Shown: one piece after another, positions 8,838-17,493 of the stretch | Layout of the letters: each line of letters begins with the position of its first letter | How positions within the stretch are numbered: position 1 is the first letter of the stretch | Assembly: GCF_000685315.1 (NCBI RefSeq) | Contig: NZ_ARYM01000010.1 | Coordinates: forward strand, 90,439 to 154,438 | DNA: 64,000 nt | From: Hyphomonas polymorpha PS728 | GTDB lineage: Bacteria; Pseudomonadota; Alphaproteobacteria; Caulobacterales; Hyphomonadaceae | Direction: 5' to 3' | Notes under the pieces: generated by a model | Database searches by the model: none | What the model saw: only the letters and a program-made list of their open reading frames with translations | What the model was told of the DNA's origin: nothing | Position numbers and translations under genes: made by a program

Positions 8838-11183
8838 TTAGTAGACGTAGGTCAGTTCCAGACCGAGCAGGCGCCCTTTTTTCAGCGGCGAGAAGGTGCC
8901 GCCGGCCGGAAGCGCCGGATAGGAATAGTTCAGACCCGTCGAGTTGGGGCCGGGGAAGGGCAGCTGGGTGTCGTTGCCGAGCTGCACTTCGTCGAGCAGG
9001 TTCTTGCCATAGAGAGAGGCAGAGAGGCCCTGCACCGGCGTTTCCCAGGTCACGTTCACATCGACCATGTTTGCATCCTGGATCCAGCCGAAGTTGCTGT
9101 CCGTGTACGCAATACGGTCGCGGTACTGGTAGTTCGCGCGGGCAACGACCGCGCCGGAGGTGCCCAGATCAAACTCCTTCATGAGACCAACACCATAGGT
9201 GATCGGCGGCACGCGGGGCAGATCGAGGTTGACGTCTGCATCATTGATGACGCCGTCGCCATTCAGATCGAAGAAGACCCGGTCATAACCTGCATCCATG
9301 AAGCCGACATTGAACGATGCCAGCAGCGTGTCTGTAACGGCGACGCGGCCGTCAAACTCAAGACCGTAGATCGTAGCGTCTGCAGTATTGATGATGTTCT
9401 GGACAACGCCGGAAGCTCCAGCGGTGTTCACTTCACGCTGCATGTCGCCCACTTCGGTCATGAAGGCTGCGCCGTTGACCTGAATTCGGCCATCAGAGCT
9501 CTGTGCCTTGAAGCCGACTTCATAGGAGTCAACTTCTTCCTCGTCAAAACCGAGGCTGCCGGTTTGTGCGACAAACTGGTTGAAGATCGGGATATCGGTG
9601 ATGCGGAAGTTGTAGCCGCCCGAACGGAAGCCTTTGGTATAGTGGCCATAAGTTTGGACGTTGTCGTTCCAGAAGTACTGCAGGCCAACTTTCGGCGTCC
9701 AGTTCTTCCACTCGTTCGAGTCGCGGAAGCCGTTGGGTTCCTGGACAGTGCCGCCCGAGATGAGCCCGATCAGAGCATTGTTCCCATCTGGTGAGCATGT
9801 GCCCTGGATCACGGAGCAGGGGTTGCGCGGACGGATGTAGATCACGTCACCAGCTTTTTCCTCAACCGAGTAGCGCACGCCAACGGTGGCAATCAGCTTG
9901 TCCGTGATCGAATAATCGATGTTCGCGAAGGCGCCCCACACGGTGTGATCGAGTTTGCCGCCGCCGTAGAAGCCCCACGGAATGGAAGCCGGAAGGGTTG
10001 CCGGGCGCGTGCTCGGAAGGTTGCGGATCTCTGTGTAGTCCAGAGTCTGCTCGAAGTAGTAGACGCCTGTCGTCAGGTCGAGCTTGTCGAACGTGCCGGC
10101 ATAGCGCAGCTCGTTGGAGTACTGTTCCTGATTGAATTCGGCGTTGGAGTGGAACAGCGTGAAGGGCGTCGCGTCGATATCGCTGGAGGAGGTCGACTCA
10201 TACTTGCGGTAGCCGAAGATGTTGGTGATCACGCCGTTGCCGAAGCCGACATCCAGATCGGTGCGCAGCGAGCCCTGAATGGTTTCGCTTTCGCCGAAGC
10301 CCGGATTGTTGATCGAGAAATCGAAATTGTCGCGGTCAAAATAGGCGTGGTTTTTGCCAGAAGGACCATCAGAGCGCGAGTCGGTGTATTCGAGTTTACC
10401 GAGAAAGGTCAGCGAATCGGTCGGCATGAACTCCAGCGCGCCGCGATAGGTCAGTGCACGCAGCTGGCCGTGGTTCTCGCCATTGTAGAGGTTCTTGAAG
10501 TAGCCGTCGTCATAATTGTAGGAGACGCCAAGCTTCCCGTTCAGGACGTTTTCGATCAGGGGGCCCGAAACAATAGCCTGAAGATTGCTGTTGGGGCCGC
10601 CGCGGCCGCTGTCGATGGGGCTTTCGATGCTGCTGCGGAGCTTCATCGAGAATTCGTCGGTCGGGTTCGCGGTATTGACGACGATTGCGCCGCCCGTGGT
10701 GTTGCGGCCAAAGAGAAGACCTTGCGGGCCACGCAGGACTTCGATGCTGTCCAGGTCGAACATGTCGACGACAACGCCGTTGTTGACGCCGAGATAGACG
10801 CCATCAATGAAAACGCCGACGGCCGGGTCGATCGAGGGGATGGAGGAGTTCACGCCGAGGCCGCGAATGGCGAAGTTGGCCGTGCCGCGCGCGGTGCCCA
10901 CATCGTCGAGCGAGACGTTGGGTGCCGAATAGCTCAGGCTTTCGAGCGTCGTGACGTTGAGGGCGTCGAGGGTGTCAGCATTGAATGCCGTCATGGCAAC
11001 TGCGACCGTCTGCACGTCTTCGACGTTTGCTTTCTTGGTGGCGGTCACGGTGACCGTGCCAAGCACGCGATCGATTGCGGATTCGCGCGCAGCTGTTTCT
11101 TCGGGAGTTTCCTGCGCATAGGCGGGGGCGAACAGGATGAGGGCTGCGGAAGCAGACGTCATCAGCATTTTGTTGAGCGTCAT
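8838..11183 (-). CDS. TonB-dependent outer membrane receptor
   Basis: This 781-residue receptor has a signal peptide (MTLNKMLMTSASAALILFAPAYAQ) and a TonB-box-like LGTVTVTATKK. A plug of about 110 residues includes FAIRGLGVNSSIPSIDPAVG, DSIEVLRGPQGLLFGRNTTG and GAIVVNTANP. The barrel ends in GLELTYVY with the aromatic last residue expected of outer membrane barrels. Family relatives are the receptors annotated for sucrose, sterols, aromatics and similar organic compounds. It lies downstream of an esterase and a feruloyl-CoA-synthase-like gene on the same strand, so an aromatic or ester substrate is a reasonable inference. The 177-bp upstream gap can hold its own promoter. Confidence 0.93.
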   Translation of the reverse strand: MTLNKMLMTSASAALILFAPAYAQETPEETAARESAIDRVLGTVTVTATKKANVEDVQTVAVAMTAFNADTLDALNVTTLESLSYSAPNVSLDDVGTARGTANFAIRGLGVNSSIPSIDPAVGVFIDGVYLGVNNGVVVDMFDLDSIEVLRGPQGLLFGRNTTGGAIVVNTANPTDEFSMKLRSSIESPIDSGRGGPNSNLQAIVSGPLIENVLNGKLGVSYNYDDGYFKNLYNGENHGQLRALTYRGALEFMPTDSLTFLGKLEYTDSRSDGPSGKNHAYFDRDNFDFSINNPGFGESETIQGSLRTDLDVGFGNGVITNIFGYRKYESTSSSDIDATPFTLFHSNAEFNQEQYSNELRYAGTFDKLDLTTGVYYFEQTLDYTEIRNLPSTRPATLPASIPWGFYGGGKLDHTVWGAFANIDYSITDKLIATVGVRYSVEEKAGDVIYIRPRNPCSVIQGTCSPDGNNALIGLISGGTVQEPNGFRDSNEWKNWTPKVGLQYFWNDNVQTYGHYTKGFRSGGYNFRITDIPIFNQFVAQTGSLGFDEEEVDSYEVGFKAQSSDGRIQVNGAAFMTEVGDMQREVNTAGASGVVQNIINTADATIYGLEFDGRVAVTDTLLASFNVGFMDAGYDRVFFDLNGDGVINDADVNLDLPRVPPITYGVGLMKEFDLGTSGAVVARANYQYRDRIAYTDSNFGWIQDANMVDVNVTWETPVQGLSASLYGKNLLDEVQLGNDTQLPFPGPNSTGLNYSYPALPAGGTFSPLKKGRLLGLELTYVY

Positions 11184-11321
11184 TTCTGGGAGTTTCCTCT
11201 AGTACTTATCGGTGCCAGCGGTGTCTGGCCCTTGCGCACTAAATAGACGGTTATCAAGCATTTGAAATATTTGCTGCGGTGCAATAATTGGCTTTAGAGT
11301 CCAAGTGTTGCCCGTGGGTCA

Positions 11322-11351
11322 CGCAAAACAATAGTTCCATTTCGGAACTTA
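11322..11351 (-). terminator. Weak terminator-like hairpin after the esterase
   Basis: AGTTCC and GGAACT form a 6-bp stem with a 5-base loop. On the reverse strand this is followed by ATTGTTTTG, just after the esterase stop. The short AT-rich stem makes it weak, and read-through into the receptor is possible. Confidence 0.4.
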
Positions 11352-11360
11352 TGTTGATTC

Positions 11361-12317
11361 TTAAATTGCACCCAGTGCTTCGCCCGTCACTTTCCCCACT
11401 TCGCGCGCCGCTGTTCTTGCTGTTGCAGAGATGTGAGTAAGGTTCAGAAATCCGTGTACCATTGAAGGATATTCCTTCTCGCTCACCTGGATGCCCATGG
11501 CGCGGAGCTTTGCGGCGTAGGCCAGACCTTCGTCATGCAGCGGATCCCATCCGCACACGATAATATGGGCAGGCGGAAGATTCCGGAGTTCTTCGGCAGG
11601 TGCAAACAAAGGTGATATTCGGGGGTCCATAAAGGTTTCCGGACTAGGCAAGTAATGTCCCCGGAAGAATTCGAACAATCCAACGGAAATGAAGAAGCCA
11701 CTCTCCTGGGGCGACATCTTCTTGCTGCGAATGTCCGCAAACTGCAGAAGCGGGTAGAGAAGCAGCTGGAAGGCCGGCATGGGGCCGCCCTCGCGGTTCA
11801 TCTGTTGGCAGATGAAGGCAGCGAGGTTCCCGCCGGCGCTATCGCCGGCAACGGCAATCCGGCGATGGTCGATGCCGATCTCCTCGCCGTGATGGCTGAT
11901 CCACTGCCAAGCGGCGAGCGCGTCGTCATGCGCGCAGGGAAAACAGGTTTCCGGCGCGAGCCGGTAATCGATGGCCAGCACCCGGCACCGCGATCCCTCC
12001 GCCATCCGGCGGCAAATCATGTCATGACTTTCCAGGTCGCCCAATACAAAACCGCCGCCATGGAAAAACAGAATGCCTGGGCCAGGCGGAATGCCCGCGC
12101 CTAGCGGTACGTAGAGCCGCGCTTTGAGGGGGCCGGAGGGGCCAGGAACTGTGAGCAGCTTGACTTCGGCCAGTTCCGGCGCATCGGGCTCTCCGGAATA
12201 ATCCATCCTGAAGAATTGCTGGCGAAGCCGCTCAATCGGCAGGCGCAGATCAGGTGGCTGCATCTCAGGGAGGTGCAACTTTTCTCTGAAATTCCGGAAG
12301 GCATCATCAAATGTCAT
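11361..12317 (-). CDS. HSL-family alpha/beta hydrolase (esterase)
   Basis: This cytoplasmic esterase of about 318 residues belongs to the hormone-sensitive-lipase group. It shows the oxyanion-hole motif HGGGFVLGD, the nucleophile GDSAGGNL, the acid in CGWDPLHDEG and the His in SMVHGFLNL. The likely substrates are short acyl esters, including acetylated or feruloylated compounds. A GTG lies three codons upstream at 12326, but the ATG at 12317 is the better start. It lies 81 bp downstream of the acyl-CoA synthetase on the same strand and ahead of the TonB receptor, so all three may form one catabolic unit. Confidence 0.9.
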   Translation of the reverse strand: MTFDDAFRNFREKLHLPEMQPPDLRLPIERLRQQFFRMDYSGEPDAPELAEVKLLTVPGPSGPLKARLYVPLGAGIPPGPGILFFHGGGFVLGDLESHDMICRRMAEGSRCRVLAIDYRLAPETCFPCAHDDALAAWQWISHHGEEIGIDHRRIAVAGDSAGGNLAAFICQQMNREGGPMPAFQLLLYPLLQFADIRSKKMSPQESGFFISVGLFEFFRGHYLPSPETFMDPRISPLFAPAEELRNLPPAHIIVCGWDPLHDEGLAYAAKLRAMGIQVSEKEYPSMVHGFLNLTHISATARTAAREVGKVTGEALGAI

Positions 12318-12398
12318 GCGCCACACACCTGCTCGGCAATTCCGGCGATGTGATGGCGCATGCGCGATGAAACAAGGGGTAGGGCGTCCTGGTGGCCC

Positions 12399-14252
12399 TT
12401 ATAGCTGGATGACCCCGGGGCCGGGTGGCTCTGCATAAAGCGCCTGAACCAAGGCTGCCCGGCGGGAGATCACGAGGCGCTGGTTTACATAGCCTTTGTC
12501 AGTGATTTCGCCCGCGTCGATGCTGGGCGGTTCGGTCATGACAAGCACCCGTTTGATCCGGCGGGAAGAGCCCGGTTCGCCTGCGTTGAAGGCTGCTGCC
12601 TTGCGGCCAAGGTCTGCCATCAGCGCCGCAAAGCCCTTGGCGGTGTCGCCTGACGCTTTGGCATATTGCTCCACTGTGACCGGAGAGGGCCAGACCAGCG
12701 CGGTGGCGTAATCCTTGTCCTGGCCGCAGATTACGGCGTCGAAGATGAGCGGAGAGCAGGCAGCAACGAAATCTGGCCGCAACGTTCCCACCGACACCCA
12801 TGTGCCGGAAGACAGCTTGAAATCTTCGCCCACCCGGCCATCGAAGATGAGGCCTTGATTGGGATCGTTCTCATCAACGAACTTCACTGCATCTCCGAGG
12901 CAGTAGAAGCCTTCCTCATCAAAGACTTCGGCGTTCTTCTTCGGATCGTTGAGATAGCCCGGCATGACGCTCGGGCCTTTGACGCGTACTTCCAGCTTTT
13001 CACCATTGGGGACCAGCTTGAGGGTCGTGCCGGGAAGCGGAAGGCCAACCAGGCCAACCCGCTCAACTTCCCAGTGGACCACGGTGATGCCTTGCGTCTC
13101 GGTGGCGCCGTACATGGTGATGATGGGAATACGGCGGCCCGTCGCCTTGATCGAAAGCGCCTGAAGGCGATCATAGAGGTCGTCTGAAAGCGTGGCGCCA
13201 CCATAGCCGATAGAGCGCATGTTCTTGAAGAAGGCCTTCAGGAGGCCTTCGTCCTGCTCCATCGCCTCTGCGAGCATAGCCAGCGCGATTGGCGCGGTCC
13301 CGAAGGTCGACGGGCTGCACTCGTGGATGTTGCGGAGGGTTTCATGGAAAAGGGCCGGGGTGGGCTTGCCGCCATCAATCCAGAAGGTGGCTCCATTCCA
13401 GAGGGCGCCGTTGAAATTCACATTCGATCCCGAAATGTGGTTCCAGGGCAGCCAGTCGAGCACATTGGCGACCTTGTCCGGATCATAGTCGGGGTCGCGC
13501 GCATCATCCCGCAAGCCTTCCTGGCCGGCGATCATGGAGCACATGGAGCCTTGCGTTTGCGGAACGGGTTTGGGGAGGCCTGTGGAGCCTGATGTGAAAA
13601 GATACTTCGCGACCGTATCGTCGCCGAGCGTCGCCATAGCGTCTGCGACAGCGGGGGTCGGTACGGTTGCGACAAGATCGTCAAACCGGCGCACGGAATT
13701 GTCCCCGCCAGGGTCGGCGCTGACAATAGTGCAGTTCTCAGCGCCGAGCGCGGCAATGCCTTTCTGGAAGGGGGCCAGCTGCTCGGCAAAGATTATGGCG
13801 GGCTTCACCGTGTTGTAGCAATGCTTCAGCTTGTCGAAATCATTGGACATGGTCGAGTAGGGAACGGAGATGGGGGCGGCAGGCGCGCCAATCTTCTGGG
13901 CCGCCAGAATGATCAGGGCGGCGCGGATGGAGTTGCCCGAAAGGATCATCACGGGCGCGTCCGGGCCAGCGCCCAGATCAAGGAAAGCCTGGGCCAGGGA
14001 ATCTGTCAGCCGCTTTGCTTCGCCGTAGGTGATCTCGATCCATTGATCCGTATTCGGATCACGCTCCTTGATGAAGACCCTCTCAGGATGCAGCGCCGCG
14101 CGTTCGTCCAGCGCGTGCGGGATAGTGGCGGGGCGAGCGCCCGGTGCCTGCCGGGACCTGATATAGATGGCGCCGCCCTTGCGGGTCATTTCGACATCAG
14201 GTGTCTTTTGCGGCAGGGGGCGAAACGGGGGAAGGGATTGACCCTCGGCCAT
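12399..14252 (-). CDS. Feruloyl-CoA synthase-like AMP-dependent acyl-CoA ligase
   Basis: This 617-residue adenylate-forming enzyme activates a carboxylic acid with ATP and CoA. The P-loop is YLFTSGSTGLPKPVP and the adenine-binding motif is MYGATETQG. The insertion-rich middle (VLDWLPWNHISGSNVNFN) and the divergent C-terminus (GEDFKLSSGTWVSVG, ITDKGYVNQRLVI) match the feruloyl-CoA synthase group rather than long-chain ligases. The ATG at 14252 is preceded by GGAGGAACTCCC; an in-frame start at 14333 has no such signal. The hydratase/aldolase that normally completes ferulate degradation is not in the window, so substrate assignment is tentative. Confidence 0.85.
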   Translation of the reverse strand: MAEGQSLPPFRPLPQKTPDVEMTRKGGAIYIRSRQAPGARPATIPHALDERAALHPERVFIKERDPNTDQWIEITYGEAKRLTDSLAQAFLDLGAGPDAPVMILSGNSIRAALIILAAQKIGAPAAPISVPYSTMSNDFDKLKHCYNTVKPAIIFAEQLAPFQKGIAALGAENCTIVSADPGGDNSVRRFDDLVATVPTPAVADAMATLGDDTVAKYLFTSGSTGLPKPVPQTQGSMCSMIAGQEGLRDDARDPDYDPDKVANVLDWLPWNHISGSNVNFNGALWNGATFWIDGGKPTPALFHETLRNIHECSPSTFGTAPIALAMLAEAMEQDEGLLKAFFKNMRSIGYGGATLSDDLYDRLQALSIKATGRRIPIITMYGATETQGITVVHWEVERVGLVGLPLPGTTLKLVPNGEKLEVRVKGPSVMPGYLNDPKKNAEVFDEEGFYCLGDAVKFVDENDPNQGLIFDGRVGEDFKLSSGTWVSVGTLRPDFVAACSPLIFDAVICGQDKDYATALVWPSPVTVEQYAKASGDTAKGFAALMADLGRKAAAFNAGEPGSSRRIKRVLVMTEPPSIDAGEITDKGYVNQRLVISRRAALVQALYAEPPGPGVIQL

Positions 14253-14260
14253 GGGAGTTC

Positions 14261-14289
14261 CTCCGGAAGTATGAATTATCTTTCCGGAG
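14261..14289 (-). promoter_or_regulatory. Inverted repeat overlapping the ribosome-binding site of the CoA ligase
   Basis: CTCCGGAA and TTCCGGAG are perfect 8-bp arms separated by 13 bases. On the mRNA the second arm contains the GGAG of the ribosome-binding site, nine bases before the ATG. It could be a repressor operator or an RNA hairpin that hides the start. Confidence 0.5.
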
Positions 14290-14340
14290 GATAACTTGCC
14301 TGTGAGCGCGCGCAACAGGTGACGCCGCGCCAAGAGCCGG

Positions 14341-15690
14341 TCAGCTGACGCCGTCTTCGGCTTTCACCGCGCTCACCGCATGGTCGAGCGCTTTCTGCAT
14401 CAGGGCTTCATCCAGTGCTTCAGCCATAACGCGAATAAGCGGCTCGGTTCCGGATTTGCGCACAACCATCCGACCACGGTCGGCGAGCATATCATCCGCC
14501 TCTGCCAGCGCGGCCTTGACCCTATCACTTTCGAGAGGGTTCGCGCCGGAATAGCGTATGTTAACGAGCTTTTGTGGCGCGGGCTTGAAGACGCGCAGCA
14601 TGTCTGATGCCTTGCCACCGCGGGCGGCGAGCACTGACAGGACCTGAAGTCCTGCCAGAAGGCCATCTCCTGTCGTGGAGACGTCCGACAATATGATGTG
14701 CCCGGACTGTTCGCCCCCGAGATTAAATCCGTGTGCGCGCATATGCTCGCCCACGTATCGATCGCCGACCTTTGTTCGGGCGAGGGTCAAGCCCTCGGCT
14801 TTCAGAAATTCCGACAGCCCCATATTTGACATGACGGTCGCGACCATGCCGCCGCCCTTGAGGCGGCCGGTGCGGTGCATCTCTCCGGCAATGAGACCCA
14901 TTACCTGATCCCCATCCGCTTCCATGCCTGTCTCATCTATCACGATCAGCCGGTCCGCGTCGCCGTCCAGGGCGATGCCGATATCCGCGCCGGTTTCCAG
15001 AACGGCTGCTTTCAGAGCGCCCGTTGCCGTCGAGCCGACGCCGGCATTGATATTCACACCATCGGGCGCGTTGCCGATGACCGTAAGCTGCGCGCCAAGT
15101 TCTCTCAGCGCTGCTGGCGCGGTCTCGAAACCTGCTCCGTGCGCGCAATCGAGCACGACCTTCAGTTTTGAAAAGTCTCGCGCCCCGGTCAACGTGTCGA
15201 GGCAGCGCCGGACATATCGGGCTGGGGCGCCCGCAAGCTCGCGGGGGAGGGCGATTTCTGCGGGGGCAGCGTAGTCTCCCTCGAGCGCCGCGCTCATGCT
15301 GGCCTCCAGTGCCTCCTCAACGGTATCGTCAAACTTCACACCATCGGGACTGAAGAGCTTGAGGCCATTGTCTTCGAACTTGTTATGGCTCGCCGAGACC
15401 ATTACGCCGAGGGCGGCCCCGGTTTCGCGGGCCATCAACGCGACGGCGGGCGTCGGCACTACGCCCAGGCGCACGGGGGTTATGCCCATGGAGGCAAAAC
15501 CGGCGATCAGGGCTGCTTCTATCATTTCGCCGGACCGGCGCGTATCGCGGCCGATCACCACTTCGCGCCCGCCTTGCGGCGCGAAGGTCCGCGCAGCCGC
15601 TATGGAGAGGCGCAGCGCCGTTTCGGCGGTCATCGGCTTCTTGTTGATGCGGCCGCGGATGCCGTCCGTTCCAAAATACTGGCGTGCCAT
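14341..15690 (-). CDS. glmM: Phosphoglucosamine mutase
   Basis: This 449-residue GlmM interconverts glucosamine-6-phosphate and glucosamine-1-phosphate on the way to UDP-GlcNAc, for peptidoglycan and LPS. It has the N-terminal YFGTDGIRG and the phosphoserine loop MVSASHNKFEDNG, with the catalytic Ser at residue 101. The metal site is DGDADR, the sugar-binding loop GGEQSGH, and the phosphate-binding C-terminus RKSGTEPLIRVM. The length is normal. It lies 22 bp downstream of the cysQ-like gene on the same strand. In many alphaproteobacteria glmM follows ftsH or folP; that link is absent here. Confidence 0.96.
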   Translation of the reverse strand: MARQYFGTDGIRGRINKKPMTAETALRLSIAAARTFAPQGGREVVIGRDTRRSGEMIEAALIAGFASMGITPVRLGVVPTPAVALMARETGAALGVMVSASHNKFEDNGLKLFSPDGVKFDDTVEEALEASMSAALEGDYAAPAEIALPRELAGAPARYVRRCLDTLTGARDFSKLKVVLDCAHGAGFETAPAALRELGAQLTVIGNAPDGVNINAGVGSTATGALKAAVLETGADIGIALDGDADRLIVIDETGMEADGDQVMGLIAGEMHRTGRLKGGGMVATVMSNMGLSEFLKAEGLTLARTKVGDRYVGEHMRAHGFNLGGEQSGHIILSDVSTTGDGLLAGLQVLSVLAARGGKASDMLRVFKPAPQKLVNIRYSGANPLESDRVKAALAEADDMLADRGRMVVRKSGTEPLIRVMAEALDEALMQKALDHAVSAVKAEDGVS

Positions 15691-15712
15691 GCTTTCCTCC
15701 GAGGACGGCCGT

Positions 15713-16501
15713 TCAGCGCGGCGTCACATCTCCAAAGACGACAAAACTGGGATTATCGTATCCGCGTTCTCTTTTGCCATAAAGAAGGGGTTCGCCGGTG
15801 ATCGTCAGGACGCGCCCTCCGGCAGCTTCCACAACGGCCTGGCCCGCGGCTGTATCCCACTCCATCGTGCGACCAAGACGCGGGTACACGTCCGCTTCCC
15901 CTGCCGCCACGAGACAGAATTTCAGAGCAGATCCAGCACCCTTGATTTCAGCAATCGGATACCGGGAGAGCCACTCATCCGTATCGGGACTGCGATGGGA
16001 TTTCGAAGCAACCGCAGTCAGACCAGCCGCGGGGGCGGGCCGGATTCTCAGCGGTGCACGTTTGGTGGGAACCGGGCCGTCGGGGGCGGCTTTTGCCTGC
16101 CAGGCGTGCGTGGGGCTTTCTGCCACGAACAGACGGTGCTGCGCGGGAACGTAGACAACTCCCATGACCGGGCGGCCATGTTCGATAATGGCAATGTTCA
16201 CGGTGAACTCGCCGTTCTTGGCGACGAACTCCTTGGTGCCATCCAGCGGGTCGACGAGCGCAAAGCGGGCGCCATGTTCCGGGATATGGCCTCCTGCGAC
16301 GGATTCCTCGGCAATGACCTGCAGGCTGGGGTCTGCTTCAGCGAGGCCCTTCAGGATGACCGCTTCAGCGAGACCATCGGCTTCTGTCAGGACCGAATGG
16401 TCATCCTTGTGGCTGACGCTGAAATCCGTGCGGTAGACCCGCATGATCTCTTTTCCAGCGGCGAGAGCGATGGCGGCGAGAGTGGTGGCGTTGAGAGACA
16501 T
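15713..16501 (-). CDS. cysQ: 3'(2'),5'-bisphosphate nucleotidase (CysQ-like, inositol monophosphatase superfamily)
   Basis: This enzyme of about 262 residues probably removes the 3' phosphate from PAP, a by-product of sulfate assimilation. The superfamily metal sites are present: AEESV (Glu), LVDPLDGTKEF (Asp-x-x-Asp-Gly-Thr), and the C-terminal EWDTAAGQAVVEAAGG. The DPLDGTKEF form is typical of CysQ rather than SuhB. I chose the ATG at 16501; a TTG at 16522 would overlap the upstream FKBP stop and add seven residues. It sits 17 bp after the FKBP gene and 22 bp before glmM. Confidence 0.88.
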   Translation of the reverse strand: MSLNATTLAAIALAAGKEIMRVYRTDFSVSHKDDHSVLTEADGLAEAVILKGLAEADPSLQVIAEESVAGGHIPEHGARFALVDPLDGTKEFVAKNGEFTVNIAIIEHGRPVMGVVYVPAQHRLFVAESPTHAWQAKAAPDGPVPTKRAPLRIRPAPAAGLTAVASKSHRSPDTDEWLSRYPIAEIKGAGSALKFCLVAAGEADVYPRLGRTMEWDTAAGQAVVEAAGGRVLTITGEPLLYGKRERGYDNPSFVVFGDVTPR

Positions 16502-16518
16502 CTGTGAGCTGACGGCCT

Positions 16519-17409
16519 TCAACGCATCACGTCAAGCAGTTCGACTTCGAACTGCAGGGCCGTGTTGGGCGGGATCGGGCCGCCTGGCGTGCCCTGTTCG
16601 CCATAGCCAAGCTCGGAGGGAATGTAGAGCATCCAATGGTCGCCGGGTTTCATCATGGCGAGGGCCTCGACCCAGCCGCTGATCAGCTGATTGGAGGGGA
16701 ACACTTCCGGATCGCCGCGCTGGTAGGAACTGTCGAACAGCTCGCCTGTGTCCGCCAGGCGGCCTTCATAGTGCACGACAACGAGTTGCCCGCCGACGGG
16801 CGGCTGGCCTGCGGCATCTCCGCTTTTCAGAATGATGTATTGCAGTCCGCTATCAGTCTTCTGGACTTCGAGAAGCTCGGGATTCCAAGGATAGTATTTT
16901 GCCCAGGCGGCCGCGTCCGATTTCTTGGGTTCCACGATGCCGAGAAGCGACACGTAGAAGACAAGATCGTCTCCAGCCTTGATGACATTCCCGCGCGCCT
17001 GCTGGCCGTAGGCGAAGCGATTGGGAATGTAGAAGACAAACTCGTCGCCTTCGCTCATCTCCTGAAGGCCGATGGTCCAGCCGGGGATGACCTGGTCCAG
17101 GCGGAATTCGGCGGGTGAGCCCCGATCCAGGGAGGAATCGAATTTTTCCCCGGTCGGCAGGCGGCCATCATAATGCACGCTGACCCGGTCAGACGAGACC
17201 GGCTTCTTGCCGTCCTTGGGGCCTTCTTTCACGACAATATACTGGACACCGCTTTCCGTCGTCACGATCCCTTTGGCGTCAGGGTTCCAGGGAAGGTATT
17301 TATCGACAGGAGATGTCATAGCGGATTCCTCGGCAGCGCCTTGGGTTTGCGGGGCGCAAGCGGCCAGCGAAACGCTGAGAGCTGCGGCGATAAATAAGGC
17401 GCGGAACAT
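16519..17409 (-). CDS. Lipoprotein with two FKBP-type peptidyl-prolyl isomerase domains
   Basis: This 296-residue protein has a lipoprotein signal (MFRALFIAAALSVSLAAC, Cys18) and two tandem FKBP domains, at about 65-160 and 185-295. Each repeat has the VHYDGRL or VHYEGRL strand, the F-D-S-S motif, a V/I-x-G-W loop and a Tyr-Gly turn (FAYGQQ, LGYGEQ). Each is preceded by a similar YLPWNP or YYPWNP stretch, so the halves look like an internal duplication. It probably folds proteins in the periplasm. The start follows a good AGGAGG site; an upstream in-frame start at 17475 would hide the signal. Confidence 0.88.
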   Translation of the reverse strand: MFRALFIAAALSVSLAACAPQTQGAAEESAMTSPVDKYLPWNPDAKGIVTTESGVQYIVVKEGPKDGKKPVSSDRVSVHYDGRLPTGEKFDSSLDRGSPAEFRLDQVIPGWTIGLQEMSEGDEFVFYIPNRFAYGQQARGNVIKAGDDLVFYVSLLGIVEPKKSDAAAWAKYYPWNPELLEVQKTDSGLQYIILKSGDAAGQPPVGGQLVVVHYEGRLADTGELFDSSYQRGDPEVFPSNQLISGWVEALAMMKPGDHWMLYIPSELGYGEQGTPGGPIPPNTALQFEVELLDVMR

Positions 17410-17493
17410 GGCGCTAGCCTCCTGAAAGGGCTGAATTGTCGGGTGCTCTCTAGGCTGGTTTCCCGGGTTAGTCACGTGTCCCGGAGGGGTACC

